Origin: Pseudomonas sp. 8AS
GTDB lineage: Bacteria; Pseudomonadota; Gammaproteobacteria; Pseudomonadales; Pseudomonadaceae
NCBI RefSeq assembly: GCF_902506505.1
Contig: NZ_LR733406.1
Coordinates: forward strand, 806,001 to 870,000
DNA: 64,000 nucleotides
Reading direction: 5' to 3'
The position numbers were made by a program, and so were the translations under genes. Position 1 is the first letter of the stretch. The number at the start of each line of letters is the position of its first letter. Below, piece by piece: positions 42,365 to 54,729 of this stretch. Below the pieces are notes generated by a model. That model saw only the letters and a program-made list of their open reading frames with translations, was not told where the DNA came from and did not search any database.

Positions 42365-43285
42365 ATGAATCAGCAACATGAATGGTCGGCGCTGAGCCGC
42401 CTCGACCTGAACCTGTTCCGCGTCTTCGAGGTGGTCTACCACGAGCGCAACCTGACCCGCGCGGCGGCGCTGCTGCACCTCAGCCAGTCGGCGGTCAGCC
42501 ATGCCCTGCAGCGCCTGCGCGAGCAGCTCGACGACCCGCTGTTCGTCCGCGATGGCCGCGGCGTGGCGCCGACGCCGCTGGCCCAGCAACTGGCGCCGGG
42601 CATCCAGGAGGCGTTGAGCGGCCTGCGCCGCAGCGTCAGCCGCGGGCAGACCTTCGATCCGCGGCACGACCGGCGCAGCTTCACCCTGAACATGCCCGAG
42701 CAGATGGAGCCGATCCTGCTGCCGGCGATCCTCGCCCATCTGCGCCAGTGTGCGCCGCAGCTGGAGTTGCGCAGCAGCAGCCTGCACTGGGCGGAGCTCA
42801 AGCGCGAGCTGGTGGCCGGGCGGGTCGACCTGGCCATCGAGATCGCCCGGCCCACCGATGCCGAGCTGCGCCAGCGTCTGCTGCTGCGTGACCCGCTGTG
42901 CGTGGTGGCCGGCCCGGCCTTCGTCGGCGAGCTGAGCCTGGAGCGCTACCTGGCGGCCGAGCATGTGGCAGTGACTTCGCGGCGCCGCGGCATCTGTGTG
43001 GAAGACCTGGCCCTGGGCCACCTGGGCCTGGTACGCCAGGTGCGCCAGCGCTGCCAGCACTACCTGTCGGCGGCGTTGCTGGTGGCGCAGAGCGACTGGC
43101 TGCTGACCATGCCGCGGCAGTATGCCGAGCTGATCAATGCCGGCCTGGCCAATCGCCTGCTGGACATGCCGCTGGAACTGCCGGCGGTGAGCCTCAACCT
43201 GTACTGGCCGCGGCAGGCGGAGAACGAGGCGGGCGGCCAGTGGCTGCGCGAGCAGTTGCTGGGCCTGGCGCGGCAGCATTTTTGA
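42365..43285 (+). CDS. LysR-family transcriptional regulator
   Basis: The 306-residue regulator has an N-terminal winged helix-turn-helix (about 12-70, DLNLFRVFEVVYHERNLTRA then LHLSQSAVSHALQRLREQLD) and a C-terminal inducer-binding domain (about 95-300). I chose the ATG at 42365; an in-frame ATG four codons earlier is possible. Divergent placement from the ligase-carboxylase pair suggests it controls them. The co-inducer is unknown, possibly the acid or acyl-CoA substrate. Confidence 0.9.
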   Translation: MNQQHEWSALSRLDLNLFRVFEVVYHERNLTRAAALLHLSQSAVSHALQRLREQLDDPLFVRDGRGVAPTPLAQQLAPGIQEALSGLRRSVSRGQTFDPRHDRRSFTLNMPEQMEPILLPAILAHLRQCAPQLELRSSSLHWAELKRELVAGRVDLAIEIARPTDAELRQRLLLRDPLCVVAGPAFVGELSLERYLAAEHVAVTSRRRGICVEDLALGHLGLVRQVRQRCQHYLSAALLVAQSDWLLTMPRQYAELINAGLANRLLDMPLELPAVSLNLYWPRQAENEAGGQWLREQLLGLARQHF

Positions 43286-43301
43286 GGGGCGCCAGATTGG
43301 C

Positions 43302-43391
43302 GTAGGGCCTGCTGCGCACGGCCCTAGGGCGTGCAGGGGGCGTTGGGTGCGCCGCGCGCACCGGGCGATCCCGCCCGGTGCATCCCGCCGG
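43302..43391. repeat. Degenerate REP-like palindromes between lysR and ispA
   Basis: Two palindromic stretches, GTAGGGCCTGCTGCGCACGG-CCCTAG (43302-43327) and GGGTGCGCCGCGCGCACC (from 43344) with a following GGGCGATCCCGCCC hairpin, fill this convergent gap. They resemble the GTAGGGTGCGCC family and may end transcription from both sides. Confidence 0.55.
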
Positions 43392-43393
43392 GC

Positions 43394-44281
43394 TCAGTGC
43401 TTGCGCGCGACTATGTAGCGGGCCAGCTCGCGCAGCGGTTCGGCGCTGTTGCCGAACGGGCGCAGGGCATGCAGGGCCTGGTCGCGCAGTTCCAGGGCAT
43501 AGGCCTTGGCCGCGTCGAGGCCGAGCAGGGCCGGGTAGGTCGGCTTGTGGTTGGCCTCGTCCTTGCCCTGGGTCTTGCCCAGGGTGGCGGTGTCGCTTTC
43601 CACGTCGAGGATGTCGTCCTGCACCTGGAAGGCCAGGCCGATGGCGCGGGCGTATTGCTGCAGCGCGCGCAGCGCGGCGTCGTCGGCCTGGGCGCTGGCC
43701 AGGGCGCCGAGCTGCACGCTGGCTTCGATCAGGGCGCCGGTCTTGTGCCGGTGCATCATTTCCAGGGCCGCCTGGTCGAGCTGCTGGCCCACCGAGCCGA
43801 GGTCGATGGCTTGGCCGCCGACCATCCCGGCCGGCCCGGCGGCGCGCGCCAGGCTCAGCACCATGGACAGGCGCAGGTTGGCATCCCGGGGGTTGCGCCG
43901 CGGATCGGCGAGGGCCTCGAAGGCCATGGCCTGCAGGCCGTCGCCGGCGAGAATCGCGCAGGCTTCGTCGAAGGCGATGTGGGTGGTCGGCTGGCCGCGA
44001 CGCAGGTCGTCGTCGTCCATGGCCGGCAGGTCGTCGTGCACCAGCGAGTAGGCGTGGATCAGCTCCACCGCGCAGGCGGCGCCATCGGCGCGGTCGAGGT
44101 CGCCGTGCAGCGCCTCGCAGGCGGCATACACCAGCAGCGGGCGTATCCGCTTGCCGCCGCCTGCCACGCTGTAGCGCATGGCCTGGTAGAGCCGCGCCAG
44201 CTGGCTGTGCGGCGCCTCGAACAGGCTTTCCAGGGCGGCGTCTACGCGCGCCTGGCAACGCTGCTGGTAGGCCGCGATCAT
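43394..44281 (-). CDS. ispA: Farnesyl diphosphate synthase IspA
   Basis: The 295-residue prenyltransferase makes farnesyl diphosphate from IPP and DMAPP/GPP. The first aspartate-rich motif is [13 protein letters not shown] and the second is DDILD (in [13 protein letters not shown]); [13 protein letters not shown] marks the IPP-binding site. The ATG at 44281 overlaps the xseB stop (ATGA). It usually lies directly upstream of dxs, from which it is separated here. Confidence 0.96.
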   Translation of the reverse strand: MIAAYQQRCQARVDAALESLFEAPHSQLARLYQAMRYSVAGGGKRIRPLLVYAACEALHGDLDRADGAACAVELIHAYSLVHDDLPAMDDDDLRRGQPTTHIAFDEACAILAGDGLQAMAFEALADPRRNPRDANLRLSMVLSLARAAGPAGMVGGQAIDLGSVGQQLDQAALEMMHRHKTGALIEASVQLGALASAQADDAALRALQQYARAIGLAFQVQDDILDVESDTATLGKTQGKDEANHKPTYPALLGLDAAKAYALELRDQALHALRPFGNSAEPLRELARYIVARKH

Positions 44282-44520
44282 GCCTGGTCGTCCGCGTCGA
44301 AGGGGGCTTCCTCCAGCTCGCCGTCGCGCTCCAGGAGGATCTGCACCTTCTGTTCGGCCTGGCTCAGGGCGGCCTGGCAGTCGCGGGTCAGGCGAATGCC
44401 CTGTTCGAAGGCGGTCAGCGAATCTTCCAGCGACAGTTCGCCGCCTTCCAGGCGCTCGACCAGTTGCTGCAGTTCGGCGAGGGAGTGTTCGAAATCGACG
44501 GCGGCTTTCTTGCGGGCCAT
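44278..44520 (-). CDS. xseB: Exodeoxyribonuclease VII small subunit XseB
   Basis: The 80-residue helical subunit starts at the ATG at 44520 ([17 protein letters not shown]) and contains the family signature [20 protein letters not shown] followed by [12 protein letters not shown]. It pairs with XseA (not in this window). The xseB-ispA overlap of four bases is conserved. Confidence 0.95.
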   Translation of the reverse strand: MARKKAAVDFEHSLAELQQLVERLEGGELSLEDSLTAFEQGIRLTRDCQAALSQAEQKVQILLERDGELEEAPFDADDQA

Positions 44521-44590
44521 GGGGTTGTCTCGTGGGCTCGTATCGTGGCGCGACCCTGGCGGGGGCGCGCGGCATGGGTCATGCGCTGGC

Positions 44591-45295
44591 TCAGAAGCGC
44601 AGCACTTCGCTGTTGCTGCGGGCCGGGCCGACCATGGGGATCTTCGGCGGCTGGGCCGGCTTGTTGCGCGGCACGGCCGGTTGCGCCGGCCTGGCTTCGG
44701 CAACCGGCTGCTTGCGCAGCGGCTCGATGGCGGCGGCCAGTTGCTCGACCAGTTGCCGCAGCAGCAGGCTCTGCGCCTTCACCTGGGCGGCCGGGCTGCC
44801 GTCGTGGGCCTGTTCCAGGCGCAGCAGGCGGCTGTCGCGCAGCAGGCCGCTGCGGTCGAGCAGGCGCCACTGGGCTTCCAGCACGGCCGGGTGCAGCGGG
44901 CCGGAGTCCAGGCGGCTGATGCTCAGCAGCACTTGCACGTCGGGGTTGAAGCCGGGGTTGGCCGGGGCCAGCACCAGACGCTGGCTGTCCAGCCTGGCGG
45001 CCAGCTGGCGCAGCAGCAGCTGGTCGATATCGGCGGCCAGGCTGCCGGCCCAGCGCGCATCGTCGGCGGGCACCAGGCTGCCGTCGGCCTGGCGCTGGAG
45101 GAAGGCTTCGCGCTGCAGGTAGTCGGCGATCGACACCGGGCCGAGCAGCACGGCCAGGCCCTGGTTCTGCTGGGGCACGGCGGGGCTGCCGGCATCCAGC
45201 TGGTACAGCGGGATCGGTTGGTGCGCCGTACAGCCGGCCAGGCCGAGCAGGCCGGTCAGCAGGAGAAGCAAAGGGAGGCGCAGCACGGTCATCAT
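44591..45295 (-). CDS. PqiC-family lipoprotein, copy 1
   Basis: The 234-residue lipoprotein has a signal peptide ending LAGC (cysteine about 22) and an ABC-transport auxiliary (PqiC/DUF330) domain: [43 protein letters not shown]-terminal Pro-rich tail (about 195-234, ending SNSEVLRF) is absent from copy 2. PqiC proteins are outer-membrane lipoproteins working with MCE proteins. It is the last gene of the MCE operon and has 111 bases between it and copy 2. Confidence 0.86.
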   Translation of the reverse strand: MMTVLRLPLLLLLTGLLGLAGCTAHQPIPLYQLDAGSPAVPQQNQGLAVLLGPVSIADYLQREAFLQRQADGSLVPADDARWAGSLAADIDQLLLRQLAARLDSQRLVLAPANPGFNPDVQVLLSISRLDSGPLHPAVLEAQWRLLDRSGLLRDSRLLRLEQAHDGSPAAQVKAQSLLLRQLVEQLAAAIEPLRKQPVAEARPAQPAVPRNKPAQPPKIPMVGPARSNSEVLRF

Positions 45296-45406
45296 TTCAC
45301 CCTGGGGGCCGCGGGTGGCGGCCGGCAGTCATACGCGAACGGGCAGGCGCTGGCCTGCGGCCGCGTATCATCCGTCAAAGCGCCGCCGGACTCCAGCCTG
45401 CCCTGC

Positions 45407-46012
45407 TCAGCGGAGCCCTGCGGCGGGTGCCGGCGGCAGGGCGCGGATGGCGGCGGCCAGCTGCTGGCCGAGGCGTTCGACCAGCTGGCTCTGCGCCGCC
45501 ACCTGGGCTTCCAGGCTGCCGTCGTGGCTCTGCTGCAGGTGCAGCAGGTCGCTGGCGCGCTGCTCGCCCTGGCCGTCCAGCAGGCGCCAGCGGGCTTCCA
45601 GCACCGCCGGCTGCTGCGGCCCGGAGTCGAGGCGGCTGATATGCAGGATGACCTGCGCCTGCGCCGGGAAGCCGATGCGGTTCGGATACAGCGCCAGGCG
45701 ACTGCTGTGCAGCTCGCCGGCCAGGGTGGCGAGCAGCAGCTGGCCGATGTCGTCCTGCAGGCTGCCGGCCCAGCGGCCCTCGCTGCTGACGTCGAGGCGC
45801 TGGGCGCTGTGGCGCTGCATCAGGCTTTCCCGCTGCAGGTAGTCGGCCAGTTGCAGCGGGCCGAGCAGCACGGCCGGGCCGTCGGCATGCTGCCCGGCGG
45901 GCGGCGTGCCGTTGCCGAGCTGGTAGAACTGCTGGGGCGGCGCGCTGCTGCAGGCAGCGAGCAGCAGGAAGGCCAAATGCAGGACGGCGACGTGCAGCAG
46001 GCGTTGGCTCAT
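45407..46012 (-). CDS. PqiC-family lipoprotein, copy 2
   Basis: The 201-residue lipoprotein has a lipobox LAAC (cysteine about 21) and the same domain as copy 1: [62 protein letters not shown]. Residue-level similarity to copy 1 is clear throughout, so the two come from tandem duplication. It overlaps the MCE gene by four bases (ATGA). Confidence 0.87.
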   Translation of the reverse strand: MSQRLLHVAVLHLAFLLLAACSSAPPQQFYQLGNGTPPAGQHADGPAVLLGPLQLADYLQRESLMQRHSAQRLDVSSEGRWAGSLQDDIGQLLLATLAGELHSSRLALYPNRIGFPAQAQVILHISRLDSGPQQPAVLEARWRLLDGQGEQRASDLLHLQQSHDGSLEAQVAAQSQLVERLGQQLAAAIRALPPAPAAGLR

Positions 46013-46959
46013 GGCTGGGGCTTCCCGAAGATCAGCGATTGCGGTTGCTGTTCCAGTGTCTCGGCGGTGCGTTGCAGGGCCTTGCTGGCGCGGCTGAGCT
46101 CTTGCAGGGTGTTACCCAGCTCGTATTGCAGGGTCGATTGCGGACCGATGCTGTGCCGGCCGTCGACCAGCAGGCCGTTGGCCTGCTCCAGGGTCTGCCG
46201 GGTGCTGGCGGCGGCCTGGCGGATCTCCACCAGGGTGGCGTTGAGTTCGCCGCTGCTGCGCTGCGCCGAATCGAGCAGGCCGGGCAACTGTTGCTCCAGA
46301 TGCCGGCTTAGGCGGTCGAGATTGGCCAGGGTGGCGGACAGGCTTTCCAGGCCCTGGTGCAGGTCCTCGGAACTGCTCAGCTTCTCGATGGCCTGCAGGG
46401 TGCGGTTGGCCGATTCGATCAGCTCGCGCAGCGGCACTTCGCGCAGGCTGCTGGCCAGTTCCTGCAGCACATTGGCGGCCTGGTCGATGCGCGAGGGCAC
46501 GCTGGGGATGCTCGGCAGGTCGACGTCGCTGGGGCTGAACACGTAGCCGGCCTGGTCGGGGAACATGTCCAGCGCGACTATCGCCTTGCCGGTCAGCAGG
46601 CTGGGAGTCTGCAGCTGGGCGCGCAGGCCGCGCTTGATCAGCTGCTTGACCACCTTGTCGAAGTCGCGCTGGCTGGCGGCCTTCTGCGGGTCGACACGCA
46701 GGATCACCGGCATCACCACGTCCTTGATCTGGCTGTCGTAGGACAGGCGGATCTCGCGCACGCTGCCGATCTTCACCCCGCGGTAGGTGACGTCGGCGCC
46801 GACGTCCAGGCCGTCGAGGGCACCGGTGAAATACACCACGTACTCGCTGGGTTGGCTGAACCAGCTTTCCCGCGACAGCAGCAGGGCGCCGGCCACCAGC
46901 AGGACCAGGCCGCCGAGCAGGAAGCTGCCGATCAGAAAGGGTTTGCGTGTTTCGCTCAT
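46009..46959 (-). CDS. MCE-domain (MlaD/PqiB-like) periplasmic protein
   Basis: The 316-residue protein has an N-terminal membrane helix (about 8-29), one MCE domain (about 38-120, YVVYFTGALDGLDVGADVTY-RGVKIG) and a long helical coiled-coil region (about 150-300) that could form a tunnel or needle, as in PqiB-type proteins. It probably moves lipids between membranes together with the adjacent ATPase, permease and lipoproteins. It overlaps the ATPase gene by four bases. Confidence 0.9.
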   Translation of the reverse strand: MSETRKPFLIGSFLLGGLVLLVAGALLLSRESWFSQPSEYVVYFTGALDGLDVGADVTYRGVKIGSVREIRLSYDSQIKDVVMPVILRVDPQKAASQRDFDKVVKQLIKRGLRAQLQTPSLLTGKAIVALDMFPDQAGYVFSPSDVDLPSIPSVPSRIDQAANVLQELASSLREVPLRELIESANRTLQAIEKLSSSEDLHQGLESLSATLANLDRLSRHLEQQLPGLLDSAQRSSGELNATLVEIRQAAASTRQTLEQANGLLVDGRHSIGPQSTLQYELGNTLQELSRASKALQRTAETLEQQPQSLIFGKPQP

Positions 46960-47726
46960 GGGTCCTCCGCCTTGAGGAATGTGCCGTTGCGCCCGAGGAA
47001 GCGCTGTACCGTCTGCGGGCCCTGGGCCAGCAGCTCGCGCGGGGCGCCGAGGGCGATCTGGGTGCCGGCCTGGCCGTCGAGGAACAGGCAGGTGTCGGCC
47101 ACCGCGAAGATGCTCGGCAGCTCGTGGGTCACCAGCACGATACTGGAGCCGAGGCTGTCGCGCAGCTGCAGGATCAGTTCATCGAGGGCCTTGGAGCTGA
47201 TCGGGTCGAGGCCGGCCGAGGGTTCGTCGAAGAACAAGACCTGCGGGTCCAGCGCCAGGGCGCGGGCCAGCGCCGCGCGCTTGCGCATGCCGCCGGACAG
47301 CTCGGCCGGGTACAGCTCGTCGCAGCCACCGAGGCCGACCAGGCTGAGCTTGAGCGCGGCCAGCTCGTCCAGTTCGGCGCGGGCCAGGTTGGGTCGGTAG
47401 GTTTCCAGCGGCAGGCAGATGTTCTCGCGCAGGGTCATCGAGCCCCACAGCGCGCTGTTCTGGTAGAGCACGCCGAAGTGCTGCAGCAGCTCGGCGCGGC
47501 GCGCCTCGTCCTGCGCCCAGAAGTCCTCGCCGTGGAACAGCACGCGCCCGCCCAGCGGCGCCTGCAGGCCGATCAGGTGGCGCAGCAGGGTGCTCTTGCC
47601 ACAGCCGCTGCCGCCCATGATGACGAATACTTCGCCGCGCCGGACGCTGAAATTCAGGTCGTGCTGGATCACCCGCGTGCCATAGCCGGCGTCCAGCTGT
47701 TCCACGGTCAGCACGGGCTCGTTCAT
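46956..47726 (-). CDS. MlaF-like ABC transporter ATPase
   Basis: The 256-residue ATPase has Walker A GGSGCGKSTLLRH (about residue 38), signature LSGGMRKRAALARALA and Walker B VLFFDEPSAGLDP, the MlaF hallmark order. It starts one base before the permease stop ends and is followed by the MCE gene with a four-base overlap. It would energise lipid movement through the permease. Confidence 0.92.
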   Translation of the reverse strand: MNEPVLTVEQLDAGYGTRVIQHDLNFSVRRGEVFVIMGGSGCGKSTLLRHLIGLQAPLGGRVLFHGEDFWAQDEARRAELLQHFGVLYQNSALWGSMTLRENICLPLETYRPNLARAELDELAALKLSLVGLGGCDELYPAELSGGMRKRAALARALALDPQVLFFDEPSAGLDPISSKALDELILQLRDSLGSSIVLVTHELPSIFAVADTCLFLDGQAGTQIALGAPRELLAQGPQTVQRFLGRNGTFLKAEDP

Positions 47727-47727
47727 G

Positions 47728-48846
47728 TCAGATCCCCAGCTGGGTGCAGATCAGCGTGATCAGCGCATCGCTGACCACCAGGGCGACTATGATGCTGACC
47801 ACCGCGCGGGTGGTGGCCTGGCCCACGGCCTGGGCGTTGCGTCCGCTGGCCAGGCCGTAGTGACAGCCGATCAGGCCGATCAGCACGGCGAACACCAGGC
47901 TCTTGAAGATGCCCAGGAGGAAGTCGGTGAGGCTGAGCATCTCCAGGCTCTGGTTGAGGTACTGGGTGGCGGAGATGTCGAACAGCCCGGCGCCGATGAT
48001 GAAGCCGCCGAGGATGCCGAGGGCATCGGCGAACACGCACAGCAGCGGCATGGCCACCAGCAGGGCGAGCAGGCGCGGCAGCACCAGGAACTCCAGCGGC
48101 GGAAAGCCGAAGGTCTTCAGCGCGTCGATCTCCTCGTTGGCCTGCATGCTGCCGAGCTCGGCGGCATAGGCCGCGCCGGTGCGCCCGGCCATGATCACCG
48201 CGGTCATCAGCGCGCCCATCTCGCGGGTCATGCCGATGGCCACCATATTGGCGATGTACAGCTGGGCGCCGAAGGCCTCCAGCTGGGCGGCGCCGACGAA
48301 GGCGAGGATCAGGCCGACCAGGGTGGCGATCAGCGCGACTATCGGCAGGGCGCCGGGGCCGCAGGCCTGCAGGGCCAGCCAGAAGTCGCCGGCGCGCAGG
48401 CGCGAGCGGCCCTGCAACAGGCGCAGCAGGGCCAGGCAGATTTCGCCGAGGAAGGTGCAGCTGTTGGCCAGGGTCGTCAGTTGGCCGAGAAAGCCCTGGC
48501 CCAGGCGGGTCGGGAGGTTGCCGCTGGCGTTGGGCTGGTCGGCGGCCTGGATCGGGTGGGCGCTGCCCATCTGCAGCAGGCGTTCGACATCGTGCGGCAG
48601 TTCCAGCCAGTGCAGTTCCAGCCGGCGCTCGCCGGCCAGGCGTTGCAGGCGGCGCAGCAGGGCCAGCAGGCTGCTGTCCCAGGCGCTGACGGCGACCCGC
48701 ACCGGCAGCTCGGCGCCTACGGCCGAATAGGCATCGAGCACCGCCAGCAGGTCCGGCTTGCGCGCGTGCAGGGTCCACTGGCCGCTGACGCACAAGTGCG
48801 TACGGCCCTGCTTGTCTTCCTGCCAGCGAAGCTCGGCAGCGTCCAT
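47728..48846 (-). CDS. MlaE-like ABC permease with N-terminal STAS domain
   Basis: The 372-residue protein fuses a cytoplasmic STAS (MlaB-like) domain (about 1-110, LCVSGQWTLHARKPDLLAVL) to a MlaE permease domain (about 125-372) with the signature MTREMGALMTAVIMAGRTGA and GSMQANEEIDALKTFG. Fusion means no separate mlaB is needed. I chose the ATG at 48846; the upstream extension would run through a REP doublet. No mlaC homologue is nearby; two PqiC lipoproteins take that place. Confidence 0.9.
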   Translation of the reverse strand: MDAAELRWQEDKQGRTHLCVSGQWTLHARKPDLLAVLDAYSAVGAELPVRVAVSAWDSSLLALLRRLQRLAGERRLELHWLELPHDVERLLQMGSAHPIQAADQPNASGNLPTRLGQGFLGQLTTLANSCTFLGEICLALLRLLQGRSRLRAGDFWLALQACGPGALPIVALIATLVGLILAFVGAAQLEAFGAQLYIANMVAIGMTREMGALMTAVIMAGRTGAAYAAELGSMQANEEIDALKTFGFPPLEFLVLPRLLALLVAMPLLCVFADALGILGGFIIGAGLFDISATQYLNQSLEMLSLTDFLLGIFKSLVFAVLIGLIGCHYGLASGRNAQAVGQATTRAVVSIIVALVVSDALITLICTQLGI

Positions 48847-48867
48847 GGCGTGGCTCCTGTGCCCATT

Positions 48868-48931
48868 CGTAGGGTGCGCCGTGCGCACCGCAACCCCCTG
48901 CGGGACCCTGGTGCGCGCGGCGCACCCTACG
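48868..48931. repeat. REP-like doublet between MCE permease and parC
   Basis: CGTAGGGTGCGCCGTGCGCA (unit 48868-48889) and its inverted partner ending CGCACCCTACG (48910-48931), a 20-base spacer apart. This is the best-preserved doublet of the window's GTAGGGTGCGCC family and lies in the 93-base gap between two minus-strand genes. Confidence 0.85.
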
Positions 48932-48939
48932 GACGTCCC

Positions 48940-51201
48940 TTAAACGGCTGGTGCCTCGACCAGCAGCGCATCGACCCGCTGGAAGCCGCGTGGCAGCTTG
49001 TTGCCGCGGCGGCCGCGTTCGCCCTTGTAGTGTTCCAGGTCGTCCGGCTTGAGCGACAGGGTACGCTTGCCGGCCTGCAATACCAGGGTGGCGCCGCTGG
49101 GCAGCACGGCCAGGTCGGTGAGGTATTCCTCGCGGCTGGCCACCCGTTCACCGGGGATGCCGATGATCTTGTTGCCCTTGCCTTTGCCCAGTTGCGGCAG
49201 GTCGGCGACCTTGAACAGCAACAGGCGGCCTTCGGTGGTCACCGCCGCCAGCCAGTCTTCCTCGCGGTTGGCCAGCGGCTTGGGCGGCACCACCAGCGCG
49301 CCGCTGGGCAGGGTCAGCAGGGTCTTGCCGGCCTTGTTCTTGGCCTGCAGATCCTCGCCCTTGACCACGAAGCCGTAGCCGGCGTCCGAGGCGATCACGT
49401 ACAGGGCGTTGTCATCCGGCAGCAGCACGCAGTCGAAGGTCGCGCCCGGCGGCGGGGTCAGGCGGCCGGTGAGCGGCTCGCCCTGGCCGCGGGCCGACGG
49501 CAGCGAGTGGGCGGCCAGTGAATAGCTGCGCCCGGTGTTGTCGATAAACACGGCGTACTGGTTGGAACGGCCTGGAGCTGCGGCCTTGAAGCCGTCGCCG
49601 GCCTTGTACGATAGGCCGGTGGCGTCGATGTCGTGGCCCTTGGCGCAGCGCACCCAGCCTTTTTCCGAAAGCACCACTGTGACCGGCTCGGTCGGCATCA
49701 GCTCGGTTTCGGACAGGGCCTTGGCCTCGGCGCGGGCGACTATCGGCGAGCGGCGGTCGTCGCCGTATTTCTCGGCGTCGTCGAGGATTTCCTGACGCAC
49801 CAGTTTTTTAAGCTTGGCTTCGCTGCCGAGCAGGGCCAGCAGCTTGGCGCGCTCCTTGGCCAGCTCGTCCTGCTCGCCGCGGATCTTCATCTCTTCCAGC
49901 CGTGCCAGCTGGCGCAGGCGGGTGTCGAGGATATAGTCGGCCTGGATCTCGGTGAGGCCGAAGCGCTCCATCAGCACCGGCTTGGGCGAGTCCTCGGTGC
50001 GGATGATATGGATCACTTCATCCAGATTGAGGAACGCGGTGAGCAGGCCTTCCAACAGGTGCAGGCGCTTCTCGACCTTGTCCAGGCGGAACTGCAGGCG
50101 GCGGCGCACGGTGCCGACGCGGTACTGCAGCCATTCGGTCAGCAGGGTGCGCAGGTCCTTGACCGACGGCTTGCCGTCCAGGCCGATGACGTTGGTGTTG
50201 ACCCGGTAGCTGGACTCCAGCTCCGTGGTGGCGAACAGGTGGGTCATCAGCTCGTCGGCATCCACCCGGTTGGAGCGCGGGATGATGACGATGCGGCAGG
50301 GGTTCTCGTGGTCCGACTCGTCGCGCAGGTCGGCGACCATCGGCAGCTTCTTCGCCTGCATCTGCGCGGCGATCTGCTCCAGCACCTTGGCCCCGGAGAC
50401 CTGGTGCGGCAGGGCGGTGACCACGATGTCGCCGTCCTCGACGCGGTACACGGCGCGCATGCGCACCGAGCCCCGGCCGCTCTCGTAGATCTTCAGCAGG
50501 TCGGCCTTGGGCGTGATGACTTCCGCCTCGGTGGGGAAGTCCGGGCCGAGGATGTGCTCGCACAGCTGCTCGACCGTGGCGTTCGGCTCATCCAGCAGGC
50601 GCACGCAGGCCGACGCCACTTCGCGCAGGTTATGCGGCGGTACGTCGGTGGCCATGCCGACTGCAATCCCCGTAGTGCCGTTGAGCAACAGGTTGGGCAG
50701 GCGTGCCGGCAGGGTGGCCGGCTCGTCCAGGGTGCCGTCGAAGTTCGGCACCCAGTCCACGGTGCCCTGGCCCAGCTCGCTGAGCAGCACTTCCGAGTAG
50801 CGCGACAGGCGCGCCTCGGTGTAGCGCATGGCGGCGAAGGACTTGGGATCGTCCGGCGCACCCCAGTTGCCCTGACCGTCGACCAGGGTGTAGCGGTAGC
50901 TGAACGGCTGCGCCATCAGCACCATGGCCTCGTAGCAGGCGCTGTCGCCGTGCGGGTGGAACTTGCCGAGCACGTCGCCGACGGTGCGCGCCGATTTCTT
51001 GTGCTTGGAATCGGCGTCCAGGCCCAGTTCGCTCATGGCATAGACGATGCGCCGCTGCACGGGCTTGAGGCCGTCGCCGATATGCGGCAGGGCGCGGTCC
51101 ATGATCACGTACATGGAGTAGTTGAGATAAGCCTGCTCGGTGAAGTCGGCAAGGGAGCGGCGCTCCACGCCGTCCAGGCTCAGGTCGAGGGAATCGCTCA
51201 T
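48940..51201 (-). CDS. parC: DNA topoisomerase IV subunit A ParC
   Basis: The 753-residue breakage-reunion subunit separates daughter chromosomes. The N-terminal region has [20 protein letters not shown]-type sequence, the quinolone-determining [19 protein letters not shown] with wild-type-like Ser and Glu, and the catalytic tyrosine in [11 protein letters not shown]. The C-terminal beta-pinwheel (about 500-740) carries DNA-wrapping blades. It lies 37 bases after the protease gene of the parE operon. Confidence 0.97.
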   Translation of the reverse strand: MSDSLDLSLDGVERRSLADFTEQAYLNYSMYVIMDRALPHIGDGLKPVQRRIVYAMSELGLDADSKHKKSARTVGDVLGKFHPHGDSACYEAMVLMAQPFSYRYTLVDGQGNWGAPDDPKSFAAMRYTEARLSRYSEVLLSELGQGTVDWVPNFDGTLDEPATLPARLPNLLLNGTTGIAVGMATDVPPHNLREVASACVRLLDEPNATVEQLCEHILGPDFPTEAEVITPKADLLKIYESGRGSVRMRAVYRVEDGDIVVTALPHQVSGAKVLEQIAAQMQAKKLPMVADLRDESDHENPCRIVIIPRSNRVDADELMTHLFATTELESSYRVNTNVIGLDGKPSVKDLRTLLTEWLQYRVGTVRRRLQFRLDKVEKRLHLLEGLLTAFLNLDEVIHIIRTEDSPKPVLMERFGLTEIQADYILDTRLRQLARLEEMKIRGEQDELAKERAKLLALLGSEAKLKKLVRQEILDDAEKYGDDRRSPIVARAEAKALSETELMPTEPVTVVLSEKGWVRCAKGHDIDATGLSYKAGDGFKAAAPGRSNQYAVFIDNTGRSYSLAAHSLPSARGQGEPLTGRLTPPPGATFDCVLLPDDNALYVIASDAGYGFVVKGEDLQAKNKAGKTLLTLPSGALVVPPKPLANREEDWLAAVTTEGRLLLFKVADLPQLGKGKGNKIIGIPGERVASREEYLTDLAVLPSGATLVLQAGKRTLSLKPDDLEHYKGERGRRGNKLPRGFQRVDALLVEAPAV

Positions 51202-51204
51202 GCG

Positions 51205-51249
51205 TGCCTCATTGGCAAAGTGGTCATTACGAAAGAAGTCATTGCGAAA
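51205..51249. repeat. Three 15-bp tandem units before parC
   Basis: TGCCTCATTGGCAAA, GTGGTCATTACGAAA and GAAGTCATTGCGAAA follow one another exactly (51205-51249). They span the gap before parC and the last codons and stop of the protease gene. The unit is five codons long, so copy changes would keep frame. Confidence 0.6.
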
Positions 51250-51780
51250 CAGGCCATTTCTGGGAAGTCGCTTGGCGCAGCACCAGGGTGCCGCCCTTCT
51301 GGGTGAATTCGAGTTGCTTGAGGGCGCTCATGCCGAGCAGCACCTCGTCGCCGTCCATGCCGGGGGTGATCAGTGCCGCCACGTCGTGCAGGCGGATGTC
51401 GCCCAGCTGCAGGGACGCCAGGCGGGTGCGCTGGCCGGTGACCGTGCCGTTGGCGGTGCGGATCTGCACCGGCGCGCCGGGCTTCAGGCGCAGCTCCTCG
51501 GCCAGTTCGGCGGGAATCGCCACGGCGCTGGCGCCGGTATCCAGGAGGAAGGTCACGGGGTCGCCGTTGATCTGCCCGGTGAGCAGGTAATGGCCGCCGC
51601 GGCCGCTGGCCAGGCGCACCTCGATGTAGCCTTCGCCATGCACCGACTGCGGCTGCTGGTTGGGGTTGGCGCGGCGCTCTTCCCACCGGCCGAAGAAGTG
51701 CGTGGCCAGCAGCAGGCCGGCGCCCCAGGCCAGCACCAGCATGACCCGGCCGGCGCGCTGGCCAGGCGCCTGGGGTGCGC

Positions 51781-51784
<4 letters not shown>
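51239..51784 (-). CDS. Retropepsin-like aspartyl protease, membrane-anchored
   Basis: The 181-residue protein has a membrane helix (about 14-32) and a single-lobe clan AA protease domain with [15 protein letters not shown] (catalytic Asp about 82), a [16 protein letters not shown] flap region and [15 protein letters not shown]. It resembles the protease at 29997 but has an anchor instead of a cleaved signal and no N-terminal domain. It overlaps the esterase-like gene by four bases in the parE operon. Its last codons lie in a 15-bp tandem repeat. Confidence 0.85.
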
Positions 51785-54695
<2,911 letters not shown>

Positions 54696-54729
54696 CTAGA
54701 CGGGCTGCGCGCTGGCAGCCCCGCGAGGC

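Noticed and set aside
43331-46546. 1071-codon plus-strand frame across ispA, xseB and both lipoprotein genes
   Set aside because: Antisense to four firmly identified genes; its translation is low-complexity Ala/Gln/Arg and matches nothing.
51205-51249. CRISPR-like repeat
   Set aside because: Units are contiguous 15-mers without spacers, and there are no cas genes.
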